DNA of 64,000 nucleotides from JASHVB01 sp035508435. GTDB taxonomy: Bacteria > Pseudomonadota > Alphaproteobacteria > Acetobacterales > Acetobacteraceae. Shown here one piece after another: positions 1 to 8,448 of this stretch. Positions within the stretch are counted from its first letter, which is position 1, and every line of letters begins with the position of its first letter. The translations under genes were made by a program, and so were the position numbers. Under the pieces are notes generated by a model. The model saw only the letters and a program-made list of their open reading frames with translations. It was not told the DNA's origin and did no database searches. The stretch covers positions 27,256-91,255 of the forward strand of contig DATJNA010000115.1 in assembly GCA_035508435.1 (NCBI GenBank). Reading direction: 5' to 3'.

Positions 1-678
1 CCCGGAATCGGCGCGGTGTTGGCCCGCGACATGTGGAACCCAGCGTTCCTGCGGGCCTATGTCCCGCAGCTCGTTCGCTCCGACGACCGCCCCGGCGCCA
101 CCAGGAAAAGCATCTTCTGGGCCGCCAATCTCGCAGAGGCCGGCCACTTCATCCACGCCTACCAGTCGCTGTGGTTGCCGCGTGCCTTGCTGGAACCGCA
201 ACGTCAGGCAACGCTGGCGGATGCTTTGTGCGCCGCCAGTCAGCATGCACCCGTGGAACTGCATTTCCAGAAAGGATTGGCCGGCGCGTCCGCCGATGCG
301 GTGGCGGGCACGCGCGATACGGCGATGAATCCGATGGTGCTCGATGCCTTCGTGCTGGCAATCATCGGCAGCGAGGGTCCGCCCAGCTATCCTGGTTTGG
401 CCGGCCACACACCCGATCTGCCGGCGGCTCGAGGGTCCGCCGCCAAAGTCGCCACCGCCATGGCAGCGCTAAAGGCGCTGACACCGGACAACGGCTGCTA
501 TTTCGCCGAGAGCGATTACTTCGCCACCGGATGGCAGCAGGCGTATTGGGGGACCAGCTATCCACGCCTGCTTGCCGTCAAGCGAAAATACGATCCACAG
601 GGCCTGTTCTTCGTTCATCATGGTGTCGGCAGCGAAGATTGGAGCGCCGACGGCTTCACCAGGCTGACAGCAACATAG
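1..678 (+). CDS. FAD-linked oxidase, C-terminal part (partial)
   Basis: The reading frame is open from the first base, so the N-terminal FAD-binding domain lies outside the window. What remains looks like the C-terminal substrate domain of a berberine-bridge/BBE-type flavoprotein. The end has the typical pattern of an aromatic-rich segment with WQQAYWG, then YPRLLAVKRKYDPQGLF and a short HHGVGSE tail, which in this family packs against the flavin. Family members oxidise alcohols, sugars or amines with a covalently or tightly bound FAD. The substrate cannot be told from this fragment. No partner gene is visible on this side. Confidence 0.75.
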   Translation, partial: PGIGAVLARDMWNPAFLRAYVPQLVRSDDRPGATRKSIFWAANLAEAGHFIHAYQSLWLPRALLEPQRQATLADALCAASQHAPVELHFQKGLAGASADAVAGTRDTAMNPMVLDAFVLAIIGSEGPPSYPGLAGHTPDLPAARGSAAKVATAMAALKALTPDNGCYFAESDYFATGWQQAYWGTSYPRLLAVKRKYDPQGLFFVHHGVGSEDWSADGFTRLTAT

Positions 679-706
679 CAGCCGGCGGCGTCTCCTGGCG
701 CGATCC

Positions 707-771
707 GAGCCGTACTCTCGCGCCGTCTGAGCCGTAATCTGCGCTATGCGAGCCGTAGTCTTGCGCTATCC
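707..771. repeat. three imperfect ~22-bp direct repeats
   Basis: Three head-to-tail copies begin at 707, 729 and 750, each opening with GAGCCGTA and followed by a variable CTCTCGCGC/ATCTGCGC/GTCTTGCGC segment. They fill the gap between the oxidase and the convergent ureohydrolase gene and just touch the stop codon of the latter. Function is unknown. Confidence 0.7.
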
Positions 772-1695
772 GAGGAGTCCGAACTGGCGTGCCAGCAGCA
801 GCATCCCCTCCATCACCATATGCGCGCAGAGATGCGCCGCCATGCCGTTCACGTCCTGCGGTGGACTGACGGTGTTGAAATCCATTGCCACGATGTTCAG
901 TCCGGTCAGGGTGCGGATCAGCTCGATGCCCTCGCGCGAGGAAAGCCCGCCCCAGGTTGGGGTACAGACGCCAGGTGCCACCGAGGGATCGAACACGTCC
1001 ATGTCCCATGACAGATAGATCGGCCGCGCGCCGACGGTGTCGCGGAACTCCGCCATTGCCTGCGCGAAGCCGCGGCGCAGCAGATCCTCGGCGGTCATGA
1101 CGCGATAACCCAGCGCGTGCGCGCGCGGCAGCACGCCCGGCATGTAGGTGAAGCCGCGCACGCCAACATGCCACGACGCGCCGCCGTCGATCGCGCCCTC
1201 TTCCGCCGCGTGAGTGAACTGGTTGGCGGAGGTGTAGCGTTGCTCTGCCGTATAGCCGTAGGCGTCGGTGTGGCTGTCAACATGCAGCGCGACGAGCCCG
1301 CGATGGCGACGCCCCGCGGCGCGCATCAGCGGCAGCGACACCGAGCCGTCGCCACCGATCCCTACCGGCACCGCGCCGGCGTTCAGCACGAAGGTAGCCG
1401 CGGCCTCGATCCGGGGCAGCGCGTCGTCGATGCGGCCCGGCGTCAGCACCACATCGCCGCAATCGACGGCGTTCAGCAGCGCGGGCACATCGACGTCCGC
1501 GAGGCTCGGGTGATAGCGGCGCACCAGCCCCGATTGCTGCCGCACGCTGGCCGGTCCCTGGCGGGCGCCGACCCGGAACGGATGGACGCCGCAGTCGAAT
1601 GGCACGCCGATGATGGCGACGCGGCAGCCCGGACCAGGGGGGCCCGGCGGCAGACCCATGAATGTCTCGGGCGGATGGAAGAGGGAATCGGACAT
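766..1695 (-). CDS. ureohydrolase (agmatinase/arginase) family protein, altered metal site
   Basis: A 309-residue protein of the arginase/agmatinase/guanidinohydrolase fold, which uses a two-manganese centre to release urea from guanidino compounds. The D-x-H-x-D ligands are present at about residues 140-144 (DSHTD) and the D-x-D pair at about 231-233 (SWDMDVFDP), followed by GGLSSRE. The usual GGDHS motif reads GGDGS (Gly117), so the first metal-binding histidine is missing. The start is placed at MSDSLFHPP because the conserved region begins soon after; the frame stays open further upstream. It is divergent from the mrcA-type gene. It may have an atypical metal centre or another activity, so agmatinase should not be assumed. 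Confidence 0.8.
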   Translation of the reverse strand: MSDSLFHPPETFMGLPPGPPGPGCRVAIIGVPFDCGVHPFRVGARQGPASVRQQSGLVRRYHPSLADVDVPALLNAVDCGDVVLTPGRIDDALPRIEAAATFVLNAGAVPVGIGGDGSVSLPLMRAAGRRHRGLVALHVDSHTDAYGYTAEQRYTSANQFTHAAEEGAIDGGASWHVGVRGFTYMPGVLPRAHALGYRVMTAEDLLRRGFAQAMAEFRDTVGARPIYLSWDMDVFDPSVAPGVCTPTWGGLSSREGIELIRTLTGLNIVAMDFNTVSPPQDVNGMAAHLCAHMVMEGMLLLARQFGLLG

Positions 1696-1934
1696 GGCGG
1701 AACTTTGCTCGCGGATGTGAGGACTTTGCCCGTGGGTGGTCGGTGCTGTTACGAACGGGCAGCGACGAAACCGATAGTACCGGGTCCAGCGCCGGCGACG
1801 AAAGGTGGCCGCGGCGGGTTTCGCCAGCGTCCATCGTCGCTGCCCTGGCGCACGCGCCACACCCATCGATCCCGAATACCACCTATCGGTCTCGTTGCTG
1901 GCGGCGCGGGACGAAAAGGACCATACCTCCGCCC

Positions 1935-4589
1935 ATGACCGGTCCTCTGCATGCAGGCGAGCCGCTGGCTCATCCTTCCGGCCCGCAGCGTCCGCGGCGG
2001 TCGTCGCCGCAGGGCAAGACGCCCGGCCGCCGGCCCAACGGGTTCGTGCGCTTCTGCCGCGGCATCATGGGCGCATTGCTCGGCCTGTTCGTGCTGGGCG
2101 GTGCCTCTGCCGCCGTGATCGGCTACCTCGCCTGGCGCCACTACAGCGCCAACCTGCCGGATGTGGACGGCCTGAAGAACTACCAGCCGCCGGTGATGAG
2201 CCGCGTCTTCGCCGGTAACGGCCGACTGATCGCCGAACTCGCCGCCGAACGCCGCATCTTCGTCCCCTACAGCGAGATACCGCCCATCGTCACGGATGCG
2301 TTCCTCTCTGCCGAGGACCAGAACTTCTGGACCCATGGCGGGGTCGATCCGATGGCGATCGCACGTGCCGCTGTCTTCGACCTGATGCATATGGGCTCCG
2401 GCCGCCGGCCGATCGGCGCCTCCACCATCACCCAGCAGGTCGCGAAGAATATGCTGCTGGACAGCAATGAGGTGTCGATCTCGCGCAAGATTCGCGAGGC
2501 GCTGCTGGCGATGCGCATCGAGCAGGTGATGTCGAAGCAGCGGGTGCTGGAGCTGTATCTGAACGAGATCTACCTGGGGATGGGTTCTTACGGGGTCGCC
2601 GCGGCAGCGCAGGCCTATTTCAACAAGGGCCTGGACCAACTCACGCTGCCCGAGGCGGCATTCCTGGCGGGGCTGCCGAAGGCGCCGAACAATCTGAACC
2701 CGTTCAAGTATCCGGAAGCGGCGAAGGCACGGCGCGACTACGTGCTCGATCGCATGGCGGATGACCACTACATCACCCGCGCGCAGGCGACGGCTGCCGA
2801 GCAGCAGCCGGTGATCCCGATTGAATTCCATCGTCCGGCGCCGGTGCCGGGGGCCGAGTGGTTCACCTCCGAGGTGCGGCAGGAACTGATCCAGAAATTC
2901 GGTCCCGACGAGACGACGGAAGGCGGGTTGATGGTGCGTACCACCCTCGATCCCCGGTTGCAGGACGTTGCCGAGCAATCCGTGCGCGACGGCCTGATGG
3001 CGTATGACCGCAGGTTGGGCGGCTGGCGTGGGCCGGTGACGCATATCGACACTATGGGCCAGGACTGGCAGGCCGCCTTGGCCAAGATGACGCGGCCTGC
3101 CGGCATGCTGCCCGATTGGCAGCTTGGCGTGGTGCTGTCCGAGACCGACTCCCAGGCGACGCTGGGTTGGCTGCAGCCGGCGCCGGGGGTCAACCAGCCG
3201 CCGGTCCCGCAGACCGGCATGATCCCGCTGTCCGATGTCGCCTGGGCACGCGTCGTGAAGGACAACAAGCCGGGGCCGGCGCCGCGGCGGATGGCGGACG
3301 TGATGCAGCCGGGCGATGTGGTGATGGTGCAGCCGCCCGCTGCCACCGGCGCAGCGCCACCCTCGACCGCGCCCAGTGCTCAGGAAGCTGCCGCCACGGC
3401 GGAGCGGCACGAAGCACCGGTCCCCCGCAGCGCCCCGGTCCGTCTGTCGCTGCGGCAGATTCCGTTGGTGCAGGGCGCCCTGGTGTCGCTCGATCCGACC
3501 ACCGGGCGGGTGCTGGCGATGGTCGGCGGCTGGAGCTTCGACCAAAGCCAGTTCAACCGCGCCACGCAGGCGCAGCGCCAGCCAGGCTCCAGCTTCAAGC
3601 CGTTCGTCTATCTGACCGCACTGGAACGCGGCATTTCGCCGAGCCAGCGCTTCCTCGATGCGCCGATCGTGGTGGATACGCCGGACGGCCCATGGCGGCC
3701 GGCGAACTATGAGCATAATTTCGGCGGCCCCACCTCGCTGCGTGTCGCGTTGGAGCAATCGCTGAATCTGGTGACGCTGCGGGTGGCGCGCCTGATCGGG
3801 ATGGGGCCTATCGCTGATACCGCGATCGCGTTCCACGAAGTGACGAACATGCCGCGCGTGCTGCCGGCGGCCCTCGGGGCGGTCAACACGACCGTGCTGC
3901 AGGAAGCCGGTGCGTATGCCTCGATCGACGAGGGCGGACGCCTGGTCACGCCGACTTTGATCGACAGCGTGCAGGATCGCGATGGGCAGGTGGTGTGGCG
4001 GCCCGACGGGATCACCTGCGACTGCGGGGACGCGGCGAAGCCACCGCTGATCACCGACAACCGTCAGGTCATCGCCGATCCGCAGAGTGACTTCCAATTG
4101 ATCACGATGATGCAGGGCGTCGTGCAGCGCGGCACCGGGGTGCCGGTGGCCAAGGATCTGGGCCGGCCGATCGCCGGCAAGACCGGTACGACGCAGGACT
4201 ATTTCGACGCGTGGTTCGGCGGCTTCACACCCGACCTCGTGACCGTCGTTTGGGTCGGCTATGACAACCCGGCGACGCTGGGTGACAACCAGACCGGCGC
4301 GGCGGTCGCCGGGCCGATCTGGCATGACTACATGGCGCAGGCGCTGAAGGGCCGGCCGGTGCTGAACTTTCCGCAGCCGCCGGGTGTCACGATGGTGTCG
4401 TGGGGCGGTCACGACGGCGCGGTGACCGATGCATTCAAACCGGACCAGGTGCCGGGCGCGTCGCAGGGACTCGGGACTGGCATGGGTGTCGCCAGCCAGA
4501 CGGCGCCCGGCGGTCCGACGCCGGCGGCGGCGCAGGGTGGCGCCGGCGGCGGGAATGGCATGGACATGTCGCTGGGCGGGTTGTACTGA
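1935..4589 (+). CDS. mrcA: penicillin-binding protein 1A, bifunctional
   Basis: An 884-residue class A PBP that polymerises and cross-links peptidoglycan in the periplasm. A basic cytoplasmic tail and one membrane anchor (about residues 43-66) precede a GT51 transglycosylase domain with EDQNFWTHGG (catalytic Glu about 127). The transpeptidase domain has SSFK (Ser about 552), an SLN motif in EQSLN, and KTGTT. The tail is Gly/Ala/Pro-rich. The frame is open back to 1662, but the stretch before 1935 does not look like PBP sequence. The start MTGPLHAGEP gives the normal short basic tail before the anchor. The 239-bp gap to the divergent ureohydrolase should hold both promoters. Confidence 0.92.
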   Translation: MTGPLHAGEPLAHPSGPQRPRRSSPQGKTPGRRPNGFVRFCRGIMGALLGLFVLGGASAAVIGYLAWRHYSANLPDVDGLKNYQPPVMSRVFAGNGRLIAELAAERRIFVPYSEIPPIVTDAFLSAEDQNFWTHGGVDPMAIARAAVFDLMHMGSGRRPIGASTITQQVAKNMLLDSNEVSISRKIREALLAMRIEQVMSKQRVLELYLNEIYLGMGSYGVAAAAQAYFNKGLDQLTLPEAAFLAGLPKAPNNLNPFKYPEAAKARRDYVLDRMADDHYITRAQATAAEQQPVIPIEFHRPAPVPGAEWFTSEVRQELIQKFGPDETTEGGLMVRTTLDPRLQDVAEQSVRDGLMAYDRRLGGWRGPVTHIDTMGQDWQAALAKMTRPAGMLPDWQLGVVLSETDSQATLGWLQPAPGVNQPPVPQTGMIPLSDVAWARVVKDNKPGPAPRRMADVMQPGDVVMVQPPAATGAAPPSTAPSAQEAAATAERHEAPVPRSAPVRLSLRQIPLVQGALVSLDPTTGRVLAMVGGWSFDQSQFNRATQAQRQPGSSFKPFVYLTALERGISPSQRFLDAPIVVDTPDGPWRPANYEHNFGGPTSLRVALEQSLNLVTLRVARLIGMGPIADTAIAFHEVTNMPRVLPAALGAVNTTVLQEAGAYASIDEGGRLVTPTLIDSVQDRDGQVVWRPDGITCDCGDAAKPPLITDNRQVIADPQSDFQLITMMQGVVQRGTGVPVAKDLGRPIAGKTGTTQDYFDAWFGGFTPDLVTVVWVGYDNPATLGDNQTGAAVAGPIWHDYMAQALKGRPVLNFPQPPGVTMVSWGGHDGAVTDAFKPDQVPGASQGLGTGMGVASQTAPGGPTPAAAQGGAGGGNGMDMSLGGLY

Positions 4590-4646
4590 GCCGCCCCTTC
4601 GCGGCGAGCCGGCCACGGCAGCCATTGGCAACAGGAACCGGGATCG

Positions 4647-5778
4647 ATGTCCGCCGAATCGGATTCATTGCAAGAGCAAATCAGGCAGTCGGTGGCACTG
4701 CTGAGGAGGCATCTTTGACTGGGATGCCGCGCAGGCTCGGCTCGCCGAACTGAACCACCGCTCCGAGGATCCGGCGCTGTGGGACGACCCCGCCGCCGCC
4801 CAGCAGGTGATGCGTGAGCGCAACCACCTGGCCGCGCAGGTGGAGGCGGTGCAGAGACTGGAGACCGATGTCGCCGACACCGCGGAACTGATCGCGCTGG
4901 CCGAAGCGGATGGCGACCAGGCGATGGCCGACGAGGGCGTGGCGCAATTGCGTGCCTTGGCCGAGGACGCCAAGCGCCGCGAAATCGAGAGCCTGCTCTC
5001 CGGCGAAGCCGACATGAATGACGCTTATGTCGAGATCAATGCCGGCACCGGCGGCACCGAGGCGCAGGACTGGGCGGAAATGCTCGAGCGGATGTACACG
5101 CGCTGGGCCGAGCAACACGGCTACAAGGTGGAGTGGCTGGAGGAGAGTGAGGGCGAGCAAGCGGGCATCAAATCCGCGACCATGAAGGTGAGCGGGCCGA
5201 ATGCCTATGGCTGGTTGAAGACCGAGGCCGGCGTGCATCGGCTGGTGCGCATCAGCCCGTTCGATTCCGCGGCACGGCGGCATACCAGCTTCGCGTCGGT
5301 CTGGGTCTATCCGGTGGTGGACGAGAATATCGACATCCAGATCGATCCGTCGGATTTGAAGGTCGATACCTATCGGGCTTCCGGCGCCGGCGGCCAGCAC
5401 GTGAACAAGACCGAAAGCGCGATCCGCATCACGCATATGCCGTCCGGCATCATCGTGGCGTGCCAGACCGATCGCAGCCAGCATCGCAACCGCGCGATTG
5501 CCATGGGGATGTTGAAGGCGCGGTTGTACGAGGCGGAACTGCAGAAGCGCGAGGCGATCGCGGCGGCACAGGAAGATGCCAAGACCGAGATCGGCTGGGG
5601 CCACCAAATCCGCAACTATGTGCTGGCGCCGTATCAGTTGGTGAAGGATCTGCGCACCGGGGTGGAGAAGGGCAATCCGGACGCGGTGCTGGATGGCGAA
5701 CTGGACCCATTCATGGCGGCGGCATTGGCGGCACGCGCCGGAGCGACGCGCAGCGAGGCAAGCGCGCAGGCACGCTAA
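4647..5778 (+). CDS. prfB: peptide chain release factor 2 (programmed +1 frameshift)
   Basis: RF2 recognises UGA and UAA and releases the finished peptide. The first 23 codons (from ATG 4647) end in an in-frame TGA at 4716-4718. A +1 shift at CTT-TGA-C continues into the long frame, giving about 376 residues. The protein shows the SPF anticodon tripeptide (RISPFDSAARRH) and the GGQ catalytic loop (GAGGQHVNKTES). Annotation from the first in-frame ATG of the main frame (4807) would lose about 53 residues. The gene sits 57 bp downstream of mrcA on the same strand. An AGGAA stretch lies just upstream of the start. Confidence 0.95.
4704..4719 (+). promoter_or_regulatory. prfB programmed frameshift signal
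   Basis: AGGAGG (4704-4709) acts as an internal Shine-Dalgarno-like stimulator, followed by CAT and the slip codon CTT (4713-4715), stop TGA (4716-4718) and C (4719). The layout matches the well-known prfB autoregulatory site: low RF2 makes UGA decoding slow and favours the +1 shift. Confidence 0.95.
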
Positions 5779-5865
5779 GGATCGGGCGAATCAACAGGAG
5801 CGCGCGGCTGCGGGCGTCCTGCCCGGAGGCAGCACAGCCGCCTGGGCTCGCGCCCGGTACTCGTA

Positions 5866-5949
5866 GCGGTTCCGGTCAATATGCAGACGCTCTATGGGAC
5901 GGCACCTGGCGGTTCCGGTTAATATGCAGACGCTCTACGGGACGGCACC
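5866..5949. repeat. tandem duplication, 43-bp period
   Basis: Two near-identical copies start at 5866 and 5909. Each begins GCGGTTCCGGT and contains AATATGCAGACGCTCTA then GGGACGGCACC, with only two substitutions within the shared 41 bp. The duplication lies in the 239-bp gap between prfB and the TPR gene; I see no gene or clear promoter in the rest of that gap. Confidence 0.85.
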
Positions 5950-6017
5950 AAGCCACGGCCCGCAATGAACGCGACCGTGTTAGCAGTTGATTAACACCAG
6001 ACGCTTACAATAGGGGC

Positions 6018-7565
6018 ATGGCGGCCGCATCGAATCCTCCCGCACCACAGGCATCCACGGCCGCATATTCCTTCGCCACCTCGCCTGCACGCGGGGATCA
6101 CGACGAGTATCTGCAGGGGCTGCTGTTGCTCCGCGCCGGGCAGGCGGCCGCGGCAGCAGAGTGCCTCGCGGCGGCGGTTGCCGCGGTGCCGACGCATGCA
6201 GGCGCGCGCGTCAACCTCGTTCGAGCCTGGCTTGCGGCGGGCGATCCGCGGCGCGCCCTGCACGCCGCCGACGCCGCGCTCGCCCTGCTGCCGGACCACG
6301 CCGAACTGCTGTTCTCCCGCGGCACGGCGCTGAATCAACTCGCGCTGCCGCACGCTGCCCGTGAGACGCTTACCTGCGCGCTCGCGCTTGCGCCACGGCA
6401 TGCACCCACACATCTCAACCTGGGCAACGCCTATGCCGATCTCGATGATCTCGACGCGGCCGAGTATTACATCCGCGCGGCGTTGCACCTGGATCCGCGG
6501 CTGGTGGAAGCGCATGCCAGCCTTGGTTTTGTGCTGACCTCGCAGGGCCGCCTCGCCGAGGCGATCGCGGCCTGCGAAGCAGCCATCGAACTCGATCCGG
6601 ATTTTGTCCAGGCACACTGGAACCGCGCGACAGCACTGCTGCTGGCCGGGGATTTTGCTCGTGGCTTCGCGGCTTATGAATGGCGCAAGCGGCATCCTCG
6701 GTTCCACGCCGACTTCCCGGTGCTGCCCGGCCCCGTCTGGACGGGTGACGATCCCGCGGGCCGCACCATTTTGGTGCGTGCCGAGCAAGGGCTGGGTGAC
6801 ACGATCCAGTTGACGCGTTACCTGCCGCTGATTGCCGCGAGCGGCGGGACGCCGGTGCTGGCCTGCGCCCGCCCGCTACTGCGGCTGCTGGCGTCCTTGC
6901 CGGGTGTTCATGCGATGCCAAAGGACGCGCCGGCCTCGCGCTACGACGCCTGGATCGACCAGATGAGCCTGCCGCTCATGTTCGGCACACGTCCCGACAC
7001 GATCCTTGCCGCGGCCGGATATCTCCGTGCCGATCCCGCGCTGGTCGCGTGCTGGCGCGCGCGGCTCCCTTCGGGCCGGAAGATCGGCCTGGCCTGGGCA
7101 GGCAACCCAGCGCATGGCAACGATCATCGACGGTCGCTGCCACCGCGGGCGGTGGCGCAACTGGTCGCCGCGTGTGATGCGCAGCCCATCAACCTGCAGG
7201 TCGGCCCCCGCTCCAGCGAGGCCGGCCTGCCAGACCTCTCCGCGCCGCTTACCGACTTCGCCGAGACTGCGGCTCTGATCGCGAACCTCGATCTCGTACT
7301 GACGGTCGACACCGCCGTGGCACATGCCGCCGGCGCGCTGGGCGTGCCCTGCTGGGTGATGTTGCCCTTCGCGCCTGACTGGCGCTGGATGCTGGGCCGC
7401 GACGACACCCCTTGGTATGCATCGCTGCGCCTGTTCCGGCAGCCACGGCCTGGCGACTGGGACAGCGTCATCGAGCAAATCAGAACCGCTCTTCGCCGTG
7501 ATGCCGAACCGGATCGGGAAAGTCCCGATACACCCCGAACGACGCATTCTGCACCAGCGAATTGA
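6018..7565 (+). CDS. TPR protein with glycosyltransferase-like C-terminal domain
   Basis: A 515-residue protein. Residues about 30-215 are tandem tetratricopeptide repeats (LNLGNAYADLDDLDAAEYY, HASLGFVLTSQGRLAEAI). Residues about 245-490 resemble the heptosyltransferase-like (GT9 type) domain often fused to TPRs, with VRAEQGLGDTIQLTRYLP, GLAWAGNPAHGNDHRRSLP and TVDTAVAHAAGALG. Such fusions are thought to act in cell-surface glycosylation; the acceptor is unknown. The last 86 bp overlap the end of the convergent DUF6614 gene, and the C-terminal 25 residues look unconstrained. Confidence 0.8.
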   Translation: MAAASNPPAPQASTAAYSFATSPARGDHDEYLQGLLLLRAGQAAAAAECLAAAVAAVPTHAGARVNLVRAWLAAGDPRRALHAADAALALLPDHAELLFSRGTALNQLALPHAARETLTCALALAPRHAPTHLNLGNAYADLDDLDAAEYYIRAALHLDPRLVEAHASLGFVLTSQGRLAEAIAACEAAIELDPDFVQAHWNRATALLLAGDFARGFAAYEWRKRHPRFHADFPVLPGPVWTGDDPAGRTILVRAEQGLGDTIQLTRYLPLIAASGGTPVLACARPLLRLLASLPGVHAMPKDAPASRYDAWIDQMSLPLMFGTRPDTILAAAGYLRADPALVACWRARLPSGRKIGLAWAGNPAHGNDHRRSLPPRAVAQLVAACDAQPINLQVGPRSSEAGLPDLSAPLTDFAETAALIANLDLVLTVDTAVAHAAGALGVPCWVMLPFAPDWRWMLGRDDTPWYASLRLFRQPRPGDWDSVIEQIRTALRRDAEPDRESPDTPRTTHSAPAN

Positions 7566-7830
7566 CGCCGAAATGAAAGCCTTCCACCGGATCGCGTCGT
7601 CCGGCGACACGCTGGAACGCCGACTCGAGCTGCGCCAGGTCACGCACCTCGATCATCAGATTGAACTCACCCAATCCTGCGGGTGCCAGCCCCAGCTTCC
7701 GCCGTGTCAGCCGCCAACCCTCGATCAGTCCTTGCTCCTTCAAGTGATCCAGATAGGCCCCGACCTTCTCGGCGAATTCCAGGTCGCCCACGCCGGGCTT
7801 CAGGCTGCACCACACGTGATAGATGTCCAT
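7480..7830 (-). CDS. DUF6614-like small protein
   Basis: A 116-residue soluble protein starting MDIYHVWCSLKPG, resembling DUF6614 family members, which have a dimeric alpha/beta-barrel-like look (EFNLMIEVRDLAQLESAF). No catalytic residues can be named. It lies 71 bp downstream of another small ferredoxin-like-fold gene on the same strand, and the pair may be co-transcribed. It overlaps the 3' end of the convergent TPR gene. Function unknown. Confidence 0.7.
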   Translation of the reverse strand: MDIYHVWCSLKPGVGDLEFAEKVGAYLDHLKEQGLIEGWRLTRRKLGLAPAGLGEFNLMIEVRDLAQLESAFQRVAGRRDPVEGFHFGVNSLVQNASFGVYRDFPDPVRHHGEERF

Positions 7831-7901
7831 ACCCTGTCCACCTTGATGCGAAGCAGCGCATCCTCCCCCGTAGCGTGCGGGAGAGGATGCGGCATTATTG
7901 G

Positions 7902-8210
7902 TCAGAGCGGAACGTATTGCACCCGCTCTCGGCGGGCGAGTCGTGGCAGGGCGTCCTCCAGGATCATCATCTTGAAATGCGGCGTCTGCTGGTGCGCCTC
8001 GAACGCCGCCGCGTCCTTGAAGATTTCAAAAAACAGGAAATGCGCGGGGTTGTCGGCGCCCTGATTCACCACGAGCAATTCCAGGCCCGGTTCCTTGCGT
8101 GCCTCCGGGGCGAAGCGCGCGATGATGTCAGCGGCCGCGTCGACCTCGCCGTCGCGCACTTCCCAGGTCACCGTGAAGGCGAGGCGGCCGTCGTGCTGGT
8201 TCGTCGGCAT
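7902..8210 (-). CDS. antibiotic biosynthesis monooxygenase (ABM) domain protein
   Basis: A 102-residue protein of the ABM/YgiN dimeric alpha/beta-barrel type: FTVTWEVRDGE at the start, LELLVVNQGADNPAHFLFFEIF in the middle, and an AFEAHQQTPHFK helix. Members are small cofactor-free oxygenases or quinol-handling enzymes, though many are uncharacterised. The start at 8210 (MPTNQHD) is chosen over one 24 bp upstream because an AGGAGG sits at good spacing before it. It precedes the DUF6614 gene in the same direction. Confidence 0.8.
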   Translation of the reverse strand: MPTNQHDGRLAFTVTWEVRDGEVDAAADIIARFAPEARKEPGLELLVVNQGADNPAHFLFFEIFKDAAAFEAHQQTPHFKMMILEDALPRLARRERVQYVPL

Positions 8211-8317
8211 GTTATCCTCCTCTGCGTTGAACACACCGCGAAGCTATGGCGCGTATGCGGGCGGTGCACGTGATGATGGTTCGGCCACGATCGAAGCTTC
8301 GCCGTGTACGCAAGAAG

Positions 8318-8422
8318 TCTCCCCCCTCCGCTTGCGGGAGGGGGTTGGGGGAGGGGTCCGTACCAACAGAGCCGTCGAGTGTACGCTCCCTCCCTCGACC
8401 CCTCCCGCAAGGGGAGGGGAAG
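8318..8422. repeat. G/C-rich intergenic inverted repeat element
   Basis: Two C-run/G-run hairpins (CCCCCTCCGCTTGCGGGAGGGGG near 8321 split by its loop, and CCCCTCCCGCAAGGGGAGGGG near 8400) form a bipartite element of about 105 bp. Related G/C-run sequences recur at 44359-44482 between glgE and treS. It lies between the ABM gene and the M20 gene. Confidence 0.6.
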
Positions 8423-8448
8423 TCGTTCTTCCCTTCGTTCTTCCCCCG

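Noticed and set aside
4590..4605. GCCGC/GCGGC hairpin after mrcA as a terminator
   Set aside because: Stem of only 5 bp and no T-run; prfB follows in 57 bp and could be co-transcribed.
1749..4631. 960-codon minus-strand open frame opposite mrcA
   Set aside because: Exact antisense shadow of a well-supported PBP; His/Arg/Gln-rich composition typical of high-GC reverse frames.
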